Source: SAR86 cluster bacterium (GTDB lineage: Bacteria > Pseudomonadota > Gammaproteobacteria > Magnimaribacterales > AG-339-G14). From it: a DNA stretch of 61,607 nucleotides. The notes below the pieces were generated by a model. It worked only from the letters and a program-made list of their open reading frames with translations, was not told the DNA's origin and searched no databases. The stretch spans positions 1 through 61,607 of the forward strand of contig JAOIOC010000001.1 of assembly GCA_028140145.1 (NCBI GenBank), written 5' to 3'. Position 1 is the stretch's first letter. Every line of letters begins with the position of its first letter. Of this stretch, positions 9,203 through 16,654 are shown one piece after another. Position numbers and translations under genes: made by a program.

Positions 9203-9804
9203 TGAAAAACCTAACAACGCGACAATCTGAAATTTTGACCTTTATTTCAGATGTAATTTCAAATGAAGGCATGCCTCCTACACGAAAGGAAATAGCTTTA
9301 AAATTTGGCTTCAAATCAGCTAATTCTGCGGAAGAGCATCTGAAAGCTCTTGATAAAAAGGGATATATTGATCTTCATGGTGGCACTTCCCGCGGGATAT
9401 CAATTAATAAATCTTTCCTAGGAATTCCTATAGTTGGATCTGTTGCAGCAGGCTCTCCTTTGCTAGCAGTTGAAAACGTTGAAGAAAGAATTGAATTTAA
9501 CGGTAATATCTTTTCTGATTCTGTTGACTATTTTTTGAGAGTTAAGGGCGATAGCATGAATGAAGTAGGCATTGTTGAAGGCGATCTTATTGCAATAAAT
9601 AAAAGGAAAGATGTTAAACCTGGCGATATTGTTGTTGCAAGGATAAATGATGATGTAACAGTTAAGACTCTCTTTCACTTAGATAAAAGAAAAGTAATTT
9701 TGAGGCCTGAAAATAAAAACTACAAAAATATTGAAATTAATCCATCAGTCGAAAACTTTGATATTGAAGGAAAATGTCTTGGAGTTCTAAGAAATTATAA
9801 TTAG
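9202..9804 (+). CDS. lexA: LexA repressor
   Basis: The SOS repressor, 200 residues. It has the winged-helix start LTTRQSEIL, MPPTRKEIA, GFKSANSAEEHLKAL, the Ala83-Gly84 self-cleavage site in SVAAGSPLL, the serine nucleophile at 118 (VKGDSMNEVGI) and the general-base lysine at 155 (DVTVKTLF). RecA-stimulated cleavage at this site is known for the family. The ATG at 9202 aligns with that of E. coli LexA, so the start is secure even though the operator runs into it. It converges on topA with only 2 bases between stops. No sulA-like gene follows it. Confidence 0.97.
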   Translation: MKNLTTRQSEILTFISDVISNEGMPPTRKEIALKFGFKSANSAEEHLKALDKKGYIDLHGGTSRGISINKSFLGIPIVGSVAAGSPLLAVENVEERIEFNGNIFSDSVDYFLRVKGDSMNEVGIVEGDLIAINKRKDVKPGDIVVARINDDVTVKTLFHLDKRKVILRPENKNYKNIEINPSVENFDIEGKCLGVLRNYN

Positions 9805-9806
9805 CT

Positions 9807-12293
9807 TTATTCTAGAAAAAATATTTTCTTTGGCTTAATAGCTTCTTTTACCAACTCTCTTTGTTCATCCTCATCAAGCTTATAAAAGTTATCTGGACAT
9901 TCAAATTCATCTTCCCCAAATTTGAAGACTTTTTTAAATTTAAATGCTTTTCCCAATTTTTTTATTTTTACTCCAATTGGTATCTTAGATTCCTCTTCAA
10001 AGCCCAATATTCTTAGAGATTTCAAAACCTTGATTCGATCTCCTTCATCCTGATAATTAAAAGCATCAGGGTCATAAGTTATTCTTCCCTTTAGTTTGGT
10101 AGCCTTATTAAACCCATTAAATTCAGTGTACTCCCCAAATCTCCCATTTTTTAAAGTGACAGGAATACCGCTATTTGATTCAATAAATAAAATATTTTCT
10201 TTATTTGATCTATCAATCAGCTCTAGTGCTCTATTAAGCCCGATATCCAGAATATCTTCATCTTCGTCAGGGGTACCGAAAATCTTCTTCTCCTCTTTTA
10301 ATGTCCATATGCAAGGCCCATTAATGCTTATATCTGCATAAACAGTCTCGCCAGTATCGGGATTAGCACCAAGATCTTTTGGAAGCTGAGCATATGTCTC
10401 AAATTTTATTGATTTCTCAAATACTGGCTTTGTCCATTGACATTCACCACATCCAACGAAAAAACCCCATCTGCCATGCTTAATACTTATTTCATTGGAA
10501 CATTTAGGACAATTATCTATAACCTCACCTTTAACATTTTTTGGAAAAGCCCTATGACCAATTTGTTCATTTAGCATATCTAAAACTTCTCTAGTCCTAA
10601 ATTCTTCAATTCTAGATATGTGTTCCAATAGTTTTGCAAAAAAATCATCTAAAACATCCGTCCAAGGCATTAAACCTGAGGATACTTGATCCAGGCTTTT
10701 TTCCAATTCCGCTGTAAAATCTATCTCTATAAAAAATGACTCGTATGCTTTTGATAGATAAGACACCAAAATCCTACCTAAATCAGAGGGATTAATGCTT
10801 TTCGCTCCGAAAGTATATTTTCGGTCTCTAAGATTTTTTACAGTATTTGCATAAGTTGAGGGTCTTCCAATACCTTCATCTTCCATATTTTTAATTAAGG
10901 ATGCTTCTGAAAATCTTCTAGGAGGAGAAGTAAATTTTTGCTCAGTTGTTACATCACTTATATAAAGTTGTGAATCATCATAGATTCCTTTTAATTTTTG
11001 AGATTCCTCAGAATCGATATCATCTTTCAAAATCCTTTCAAAACCGTCAAAAATGAGTTCTCTTCCACTTGTTCTCAAAAGAAACTGCTCATCAATATCT
11101 TTGATAAAGATTGTTTTTCTCAGATATCTAGAGTTTTGTAATTGACTTGCAACTGTTCTCTGCCAAATCAATGAATAAAGATTGATTTGATCTTGATTTA
11201 ATCCATTGATATCTTCTGGTTTATTTCCTATATCAGTCGGTCTTATTGGTTCGTGTGCTTCTTGCGCATTCGCAGCCTTTGATTTGTATATTTTTGGGCT
11301 ATCTGGAAGATAATCTTCCCCAAACTCAGAAGAAATAAAGCTTCTTATTTCATTTATAATTTCAGTACTAATCCCTATCCCATCAGTTCTCATGTAAGTA
11401 ATCAAACCAGACTCATATAAGGATTGAGCTATCTGCATTGTTCTCTCTGGATTAAAGAATAATTTACTAGAAGCTGCCTGCTGGAGCGTGGAAGTTCTGA
11501 ATGGCGCCTTTGGAGAATAAGAAACTTCTTTTTCTTTTATTTCTGATATAGAAAAATTTAAACTTTCGATATCATTTTTTATTTTTTTTGCTTCATCCTC
11601 AGTGCTGATAGGTGCTTTTTTTAAATCCTCTCCATTTTTTTTTATTAAGTCAGAGCTAAAAGTACAATCTTCAGTCTTGAAATTAACCTTTAGTGGCCAA
11701 AACTCTTCGGGACAAAAAGCATCAATTTCATCTTCTCGAGAACAAATCATTCTTAAAGTAGGAGATTGAACTCTTCCAGCTGATTTTGCTCTAGGTACAT
11801 GCCTCCATAAGAGAGGACTAACTTTAAATCCAATTAAATGATCTAAGACTCTTCTAGCCAAATATGCTTCAACAAGAAACTGATCGATATCTCTTGGATT
11901 TTCAATTGCATTTTTTATAGCAGACGAAGTTATTTCATTAAACGAAATTCTATGAATTTGTATCCCTTCAACCAATTTTTTATCTTGCAAGTGATCTAAA
12001 ATATGCCAAGCAATGGCTTCTCCTTCTCTATCTGGATCGGAGGCAAGATATATTCTGGAAGAATCTTTTGTAAGCTCTCTAATTTCCTTAAGAGTTTTCT
12101 TTCCTTTTGAAGTAGATTCCCATTTAAGATTATTCCAATCGCTTGGATCAACAGCAGATTCATCATCCTTAAGATCTCTGACGTGACCCAAACAGGCATG
12201 AACTTTCCAAGAATCAGATGGAAATGCTTTCTCCAAAAAACCTTGAATTTTTTCTGCCTTTGCTTGAGATTCGACTATTACTAAATTCTTCAT
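9807..12293 (-). CDS. topA: DNA topoisomerase I
   Basis: A type IA topoisomerase that relaxes negative supercoils. The 828-residue protein starts with the Toprim domain (NLVIVESQAKAEKIQ; acidic motif YLASDPDREGEAIAWHIL near residue 105). The catalytic tyrosine is in GLITYMRTDGIGIS near residue 300, and GRPSTYANTVKNL is also present. Past residue 600 there is one C4 zinc element (CPKC...CGEC), followed by Toprim-C-like repeats such as NGRFGEYTEFNG; E. coli TopA has more zinc fingers. The ATG is preceded directly by a hairpin ending in AAGG (12294-12318), too close to be a normal ribosome-binding site. It follows pyrD on the same strand after 39 bases. Confidence 0.96.
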   Translation of the reverse strand: MKNLVIVESQAKAEKIQGFLEKAFPSDSWKVHACLGHVRDLKDDESAVDPSDWNNLKWESTSKGKKTLKEIRELTKDSSRIYLASDPDREGEAIAWHILDHLQDKKLVEGIQIHRISFNEITSSAIKNAIENPRDIDQFLVEAYLARRVLDHLIGFKVSPLLWRHVPRAKSAGRVQSPTLRMICSREDEIDAFCPEEFWPLKVNFKTEDCTFSSDLIKKNGEDLKKAPISTEDEAKKIKNDIESLNFSISEIKEKEVSYSPKAPFRTSTLQQAASSKLFFNPERTMQIAQSLYESGLITYMRTDGIGISTEIINEIRSFISSEFGEDYLPDSPKIYKSKAANAQEAHEPIRPTDIGNKPEDINGLNQDQINLYSLIWQRTVASQLQNSRYLRKTIFIKDIDEQFLLRTSGRELIFDGFERILKDDIDSEESQKLKGIYDDSQLYISDVTTEQKFTSPPRRFSEASLIKNMEDEGIGRPSTYANTVKNLRDRKYTFGAKSINPSDLGRILVSYLSKAYESFFIEIDFTAELEKSLDQVSSGLMPWTDVLDDFFAKLLEHISRIEEFRTREVLDMLNEQIGHRAFPKNVKGEVIDNCPKCSNEISIKHGRWGFFVGCGECQWTKPVFEKSIKFETYAQLPKDLGANPDTGETVYADISINGPCIWTLKEEKKIFGTPDEDEDILDIGLNRALELIDRSNKENILFIESNSGIPVTLKNGRFGEYTEFNGFNKATKLKGRITYDPDAFNYQDEGDRIKVLKSLRILGFEEESKIPIGVKIKKLGKAFKFKKVFKFGEDEFECPDNFYKLDEDEQRELVKEAIKPKKIFFLE

Positions 12294-12318
12294 CCTTTTT
12301 TAGTATTGTTTAAAAAGG
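12294..12318. other. hairpin between pyrD and topA
   Basis: CCTTTTT at 12294-12300 and AAAAAGG at 12312-12318 form a 7-bp stem with an 11-base loop. On the plus strand it is followed by AATTTTTTG and so looks like an intrinsic terminator, but no plus-strand gene ends here. On the minus strand it separates pyrD from topA and its last bases touch the topA ATG. It could block antisense transcription or affect topA translation. Only the inverted repeat itself is certain. Confidence 0.4.
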
Positions 12319-12332
12319 AATTTTTTGTCAAT

Positions 12333-13349
12333 CTAATTTAATAATTCTTCTACTACAAAAGGCCCCTTGTAAACAAAACTTGTATAAATCTGTATAAGAG
12401 ATGCGCCGTTATTTAATCTTTCTTCAACATCTCTTTTTGAAGAGATACCTCCAGAAGAGATCAAAGTTGCATCATCTCCAACAAGATTGCTAACCTTACG
12501 CAGCATTTCACTAGATTTTTGTTTTAACAGCTCGCCACTTATTCCTCCGCAAATACCCTCGAATTCACCCTGTGTTGTATTCGCTACAATATATCCATCA
12601 AAACCATTCGATAATGTAGCATCAACTATATCTTGAATATTTTCATCTTTTTCGTCTGGTGATAATTTTAAAAAAATTGGAACTACCTTATTAAATTTTC
12701 TATTTAATTCTTTTCTTGTTGAGGATATCTCCTTCGAAAGATCCTTAATATATTCCGGCGAAGTTAGTTTTCTTAGATCCTTTGTATTCGGAGATGAGAT
12801 ATTAATCGCAATGTAATCAGCTTGATTGAAGCATTCATGCATACAAAAGTTATAGTCAAGATATGCGTTTTCTAATGATGTATCTTTATTTTTTCCTATG
12901 CTGATTCCAAGAATTCCTGAAAAATTATTTTTGTTTGAAACAATATTTTCCATGCCTCTCAAAATTCCAGGATTATTGAAACCTAACCTATTTATGAGAG
13001 ATTTATTTTTTTGTAATCTTTTAATCCTTGGATAATCATTTCCTAATTGAGCCTTAGGCGTGAAGGTACCAACTTCTACAAAACTAAAACCAAGAGCGCT
13101 AAGAGAATGAAAATATTTCCCCTCTTTATCAATACCTGCAGATAAACCTAAATAGTGATCAAATTTTAAGCCTTCTACTTCAATTTTCATGGATTCAGAA
13201 GGAGATAAAATCTTTGATTCATTTAATTTTATTCCCAAAGAAATTAATATTTTTATTGAGTTTAAGCTTATGTAGCTAGAAAATTCTGGCGGCAAGAATC
13301 TCAGAGCAAATAATGCTAATTGAAAAAAGATTTTTTTAGCAAATATCAT
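12333..13349 (-). CDS. pyrD: dihydroorotate dehydrogenase (quinone), class 2
   Basis: Oxidises dihydroorotate to orotate in pyrimidine synthesis and passes electrons to quinone. At 338 residues it has the class 2 N-terminal membrane-associating helices (KKIFFQLALFALRFLPPEF), then LSAGIDKEGK, FVEVGTFTPKAQLGN, the substrate-binding NRLGFNNPG, and AINISSPNTKDLR with the catalytic serine region. FLKLSPD and ISSGGISS form the FMN site near the C-terminus. It is a separate gene from topA, 39 bases upstream on the same strand. No irregularities. Confidence 0.95.
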   Translation of the reverse strand: MIFAKKIFFQLALFALRFLPPEFSSYISLNSIKILISLGIKLNESKILSPSESMKIEVEGLKFDHYLGLSAGIDKEGKYFHSLSALGFSFVEVGTFTPKAQLGNDYPRIKRLQKNKSLINRLGFNNPGILRGMENIVSNKNNFSGILGISIGKNKDTSLENAYLDYNFCMHECFNQADYIAINISSPNTKDLRKLTSPEYIKDLSKEISSTRKELNRKFNKVVPIFLKLSPDEKDENIQDIVDATLSNGFDGYIVANTTQGEFEGICGGISGELLKQKSSEMLRKVSNLVGDDATLISSGGISSKRDVEERLNNGASLIQIYTSFVYKGPFVVEELLN

Positions 13350-13445
13350 CTTGATTAGACTATTCTAGATAAAAGATGATAAACCACCAGAAAAATAAAA
13401 AAATAATTTTGCATATACTTGAATAGATATATATCATGTCATCTA

Positions 13446-13461
13446 TATTCAATATTGAATA
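13446..13461. promoter_or_regulatory. perfect 16-bp palindrome upstream of the YjbE-like gene
   Basis: TATTCAATATTGAATA is an exact 8+8 inverted repeat, 16 bases before the start codon and just ahead of the AGAGG ribosome-binding site. Its position suggests an operator controlling the YjbE-like gene. The binding protein is unknown, and short AT-rich palindromes can arise by chance. Confidence 0.4.
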
Positions 13462-13477
13462 AATACAGAGGTTAACT

Positions 13478-13852
13478 ATGAAAACAATAAAGATTTCAAT
13501 TTTGACTCTAGCTCTTGCTTTAAGTCCTCTATCCTTTGCACAAAGCGCTGGGGGTTCTAATGCTGCTGGCTCAGCTGGTTCCTTATCAAGTGGCGTTATT
13601 GCTGCTATTGCTGCTGCAGTCCTTGCGGTGGCAGCGATTGTAGATGCGCAAGATGGAGAAAAAGTTGCCGCTCCTGCACCTATTGAACCTGTTCAAGAAG
13701 AAGCCGCTGCTGAAGAAGAGGCTCCTGCAACGGAAGAAGAAAGCACAAGTACACCTGCTACGAGCACAAGTACAAGCACTTCCACAAGCACCAGCACAAG
13801 TACTAGTACTAACACAGATACAAGCACTAGCTCTGCATCAGCAAGTTCATAA
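13478..13852 (+). CDS. YjbE/GfcA-like small secreted Ser/Thr-rich protein
   Basis: A 124-residue protein with a clear signal peptide (MKTIKISILTLALALSPLSFA, cleavage near AQS), a Gly/Ala-rich stretch, a hydrophobic segment GVIAAIAAAVLAVAAIV (residues 38-54), a Pro/Ala/Glu linker and a Ser-Thr repeat tail. Small exported proteins of this build, a hydrophobic segment then a Thr/Ser tail, are the first genes (yjbE, gfcA) of the E. coli yjbEFGH and group 4 capsule operons, and yjbF- and yjbH-like genes lie directly beyond it here. Here it is on the opposite strand from them, with its own ribosome-binding site (AGAGG) and palindrome. Molecular role unknown; family assignment is by architecture and context. 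Confidence 0.72.
   Translation: MKTIKISILTLALALSPLSFAQSAGGSNAAGSAGSLSSGVIAAIAAAVLAVAAIVDAQDGEKVAAPAPIEPVQEEAAAEEEAPATEEESTSTPATSTSTSTSTSTSTSTSTNTDTSTSSASASS
13763..13828 (+). repeat. degenerate 6-base tandem repeat coding for Ser-Thr
   Basis: Eleven imperfect six-base units of AGYACN type encode the Ser-Thr tail of the YjbE-like protein. Unit changes are mostly at third codon positions, and every unit keeps the frame, so the repeat looks selected at protein level rather than freshly expanded. Confidence 0.7.
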
Positions 13853-13870
13853 GTATTAATTAATTATTTC

Positions 13871-13902
13871 AAAAAGCCTGTTTAATTTTAATCAGGCTTT
13901 TT
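13871..13902 (+). terminator. bidirectional intrinsic terminator between the yjbE-like and yjbF-like genes
   Basis: AAAAAGCCTG (13871-13880) pairs perfectly with CAGGCTTTTT (13893-13902) around a 12-base loop; T-runs lie on both sides, so it can end transcription from both directions. Its right arm lies within the last codons and stop of the yjbF-like gene (stop at 13888-13890). Confidence 0.85.
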
Positions 13903-14541
13903 GTATTTTTTAGCGATTGTCATCTGAATTTCTGGGTTTTTGGGAGTGAAACTCTGTATTGATTTTAAAACACTTCCATAATCATCAATCCAATATAAAT
14001 TTCTGAATTTCCAATTTATCAAATTTTCTAGCGCGATTTCTTCATAAAGTTTTACCTTATAAAGATTTCCAAAAATTAAGATCTCTTCTTCTTTAATTAA
14101 ATTTATTTTAGTTTTGACTGGTAATCTGAAAAGCTTAGGGTTATTGAAAGTATAAAAAGAGGTAAAAATAGTCTTTCCTGTATCAAAATTTTTATTATTG
14201 AAAGGGTGATCTTTGTCTAACTCAATGTTATCAAGTTCATTTTCTAATCCTTTTGCTTTAACAATAAAGCCATTTTTAGTATAAATTTTTACCAGGTTTG
14301 AGGATGTCCATTTTAATATGCCATATCTATCTTCTTCTAGAACAAGTAATGTATTATTGCCTCTACCGAGTCTAACTTGCATTGAAGCGTAAGGTATAGA
14401 GTTTATGATATTTAAGGAAATATTTTCTGGTCCAGATATCAAAGTTTTTAAATTATTAAGTAGCTCAGAATATATACTTCCACTCGCACATGAAATAAAT
14501 AAAAAAGGGAATGCAATAATGAAAATCCTGATTTTATTCAT
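13888..14541 (-). CDS. yjbF: YjbF/GfcB-like lipoprotein
   Basis: A probable outer-membrane lipoprotein of about 217 residues. The start MNKIRIFIIAFPFLFISC gives a lipoprotein signal ending in ISC. The mature part has ASMQVRLGRGNNTLLVLEE, ILKWTSSNLVKIYTKNGFIVKAKGLEN and a C-terminal NWKFRNLYWIDDYGSVLKSIQSFTP, as in the YjbF/GfcB capsule-operon lipoproteins. An ATG at 14550 is possible, but AAGGG is directly against it; that same AAGGG lies 9 bases from the ATG at 14541, which is preferred. It overlaps yjbH by 8 bases and ends within a terminator. A yjbG/gfcC gene is missing. Confidence 0.72.
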   Translation of the reverse strand: MNKIRIFIIAFPFLFISCASGSIYSELLNNLKTLISGPENISLNIINSIPYASMQVRLGRGNNTLLVLEEDRYGILKWTSSNLVKIYTKNGFIVKAKGLENELDNIELDKDHPFNNKNFDTGKTIFTSFYTFNNPKLFRLPVKTKINLIKEEEILIFGNLYKVKLYEEIALENLINWKFRNLYWIDDYGSVLKSIQSFTPKNPEIQMTIAKKYKKPD

Positions 14542-16654
14542 TAAATCCATCCCTTAAATAATCTAAATAGTAAGCTGATGAATTATTTGTATATCCTTCT
14601 ATGCCTAATGTTCCAGACAGCATTGCGCCTCCATCTCTTGTTAAATTTCGCCAAACGAACCTAGCGTTATTTTTTCTATATTTACTTGAAACGATATCTA
14701 GTGGAATAGAAAAATATATACCTTTATCAAAACTTCCTTCTCCAAACTCAAAAGCAGAAATGTCAGTTTTTGTTGCAAAAAAACCCAGAGTAAACCCAGT
14801 TTTAAATGATTTTGAGAGGTTAAGGGTTATGCCAGAATCTTTTGCTAAATATCTGCCGCCTGATAGTATCATTTTGACTCCTTCTATAGGAGTCTCCCAT
14901 ATAAAATTCAAGTGCCCTGTGAATGTCTCATAGTCTCTGAAACTAAATCTTTGGTTGAATTGCCTCTGTTTTACCCAATAGTAATTTCCTGAAATATACC
15001 AAGGTTTTTGAATGTCTCTATATAAAAATTCTGCTCCTATTCCGCCATACATCTCTTCAAAAATACCTAGCTTCAAGCCTCCAAGAAATAAGTAATCTCT
15101 TGAATATTTAGGATTAAAAATTCGGCTATAGGTTAGTTCTTTGAGAGTATATTTTTCTTTTAAATATTCTCTTATATCAGATCTTACTTTGGGAAGCCTG
15201 GAGAAAGACCTTAATGTTAATTGATCAAGATTTTGAAAAATACCTAGGCCTATACTTGAGTCCAAAAAAGAATGTTGGTCAATTATAATTCCTGCCGAGG
15301 CTAATAATCCTATCTGACCAGAATAGAATGCTTCTGGTGCTCCGATATGATTTTTTAGATCTGGTTTAAGTCCCCAAGAGTACAAAGGATAATTTATTTG
15401 ACCTAAAAATATTCTACTTGAGGAATCTAATTCAAAGAAATTTTCATAATTAATGTATCTTTTCATCTCAAGAAGAGAAAGATTATTTTGTAAGAATTGC
15501 CTAAATTTCTCCAAAGGAAAAGATATTGAAGCCGTTTTAACATTGCCTGTCTGGAATATAATTGAAATATTTTTTATATCTCTTGTTTGAAGAATAGGGT
15601 CTGTAATTTGTATTACTCTTTTTGCCGCTAGATTAAGATTTCTATACTTTCCTTGATTAAGAGAAATATATAGATCATTTGATATTAAATAGATTTCCTG
15701 AGTATAAATTTCATATCCAGATAGCATAGCGTTTATTGTTCCTGTAAAAACTTCATCTTTTAAAGATAAAAGTTTTTTATCATCTTTTGAGAAAATAATA
15801 GATTTTACTGACTCATTTTTAGGTACTATAGGTTTTGCATAATTAGCTTTGTAAGAGAGCCCAAAACCTAAATCAATTCCTCTATGTTTGAATAAATTTA
15901 TGTCGACATATTTTGAAGCTGGTATAGAAAGCCCAAAACTATAATTTGATTTTTTTTCTAATGAAAAAGGATTAGATTTATCATAATCAATTTTTAATCT
16001 TAACCCTGAATATTTGTTCAAATATGAAAATCCGTAAAATGCTGATGCTTTTTCGCCTTTAAACCATCTATCAAGTTCAAAATCACCGCCTCTCCCATAA
16101 TTTGTAGGTCTGCTGGAGAATGATTTATCTAAATCAATTAATGGATTCTTTATACCATCAGAGTTAGATAATGAACCCCACCCCAATCCTACCGTAAAGT
16201 CAAAATCTCCAACTTTCTTCGAGGACACGATATACTCTCCTGAAAATTTTCCCGTTCCAATAAAATCTCTAAATCCAATACTTAGTTCAGGGAAACGTTC
16301 GGTTTCCTCTACTAATTTAATTTTTAAGTTAAAACTTTTATCTTTATAGGTTTGATCTCCAGAAAAAGATTTATATGGGCTATATTTACGAGTGTTAATA
16401 TCAGCATATCTCAAAGATACTTCCATCCAGTCAAAAGGATTAGCAGAAATGAATAAAGAATTTATTGGTTCAGAATTTACTAAGTGAAGCTTTAAGTTTC
16501 CTTGCTCAAGTATTCTTGAAGACGGAATATTTATTAGTCCGATTTCACCGCTTAGATTAGAAGTTAGTCCAACATCTGAGTAAATGTAATCATCTATTGA
16601 ACTACTCAAAGACAGTGAAAAAAATAATAGATATAAAAATAAATTATTTTTAAT
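14534..16654 (-). CDS. yjbH: YjbH/GfcD-family outer-membrane protein, apparent ATT start
   Basis: A large beta-rich protein of about 706 residues. The mature N-terminus (GEIGLINIPSSRILEQGNLKLHL, FISANPFDWMEVSLRYADI) and LSIGFRDFIGTGKFSGEYIV match the YjbH family, made with exopolysaccharide systems and thought to sit in the outer membrane. No ATG, GTG or TTG gives a complete N-terminus. A TTG at 16609 would remove the signal peptide, whereas reading from ATT at 16654 gives MKNNLFLYLLFFSLSLSSS, a good signal sequence. AGGA lies 7 bases before this ATT, which overlaps the preceding stop by one base. Product certain to family level; start codon inferred. Confidence 0.78.
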   Translation of the reverse strand: MKNNLFLYLLFFSLSLSSSIDDYIYSDVGLTSNLSGEIGLINIPSSRILEQGNLKLHLVNSEPINSLFISANPFDWMEVSLRYADINTRKYSPYKSFSGDQTYKDKSFNLKIKLVEETERFPELSIGFRDFIGTGKFSGEYIVSSKKVGDFDFTVGLGWGSLSNSDGIKNPLIDLDKSFSSRPTNYGRGGDFELDRWFKGEKASAFYGFSYLNKYSGLRLKIDYDKSNPFSLEKKSNYSFGLSIPASKYVDINLFKHRGIDLGFGLSYKANYAKPIVPKNESVKSIIFSKDDKKLLSLKDEVFTGTINAMLSGYEIYTQEIYLISNDLYISLNQGKYRNLNLAAKRVIQITDPILQTRDIKNISIIFQTGNVKTASISFPLEKFRQFLQNNLSLLEMKRYINYENFFELDSSSRIFLGQINYPLYSWGLKPDLKNHIGAPEAFYSGQIGLLASAGIIIDQHSFLDSSIGLGIFQNLDQLTLRSFSRLPKVRSDIREYLKEKYTLKELTYSRIFNPKYSRDYLFLGGLKLGIFEEMYGGIGAEFLYRDIQKPWYISGNYYWVKQRQFNQRFSFRDYETFTGHLNFIWETPIEGVKMILSGGRYLAKDSGITLNLSKSFKTGFTLGFFATKTDISAFEFGEGSFDKGIYFSIPLDIVSSKYRKNNARFVWRNLTRDGGAMLSGTLGIEGYTNNSSAYYLDYLRDGFNE

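Noticed and set aside
13763-13828. Six-base tandem repeat as a CRISPR or phase-variation tract
   Set aside because: Units are six bases, have no spacers, and every change keeps the Ser-Thr reading frame. Gain or loss of a unit would not shift the frame.
13644-13859. Alternative frame (Lys/Leu/Gln-rich) over the YjbE-like gene
   Set aside because: It results from the repeat and codon pattern of the real gene; its residues are low-complexity and it lacks its own ribosome-binding site.
16607-16609. TTG as the start of yjbH
   Set aside because: It would remove the hydrophobic signal sequence, and there is no ribosome-binding site at the right distance, whereas the ATT at 16654 has both.
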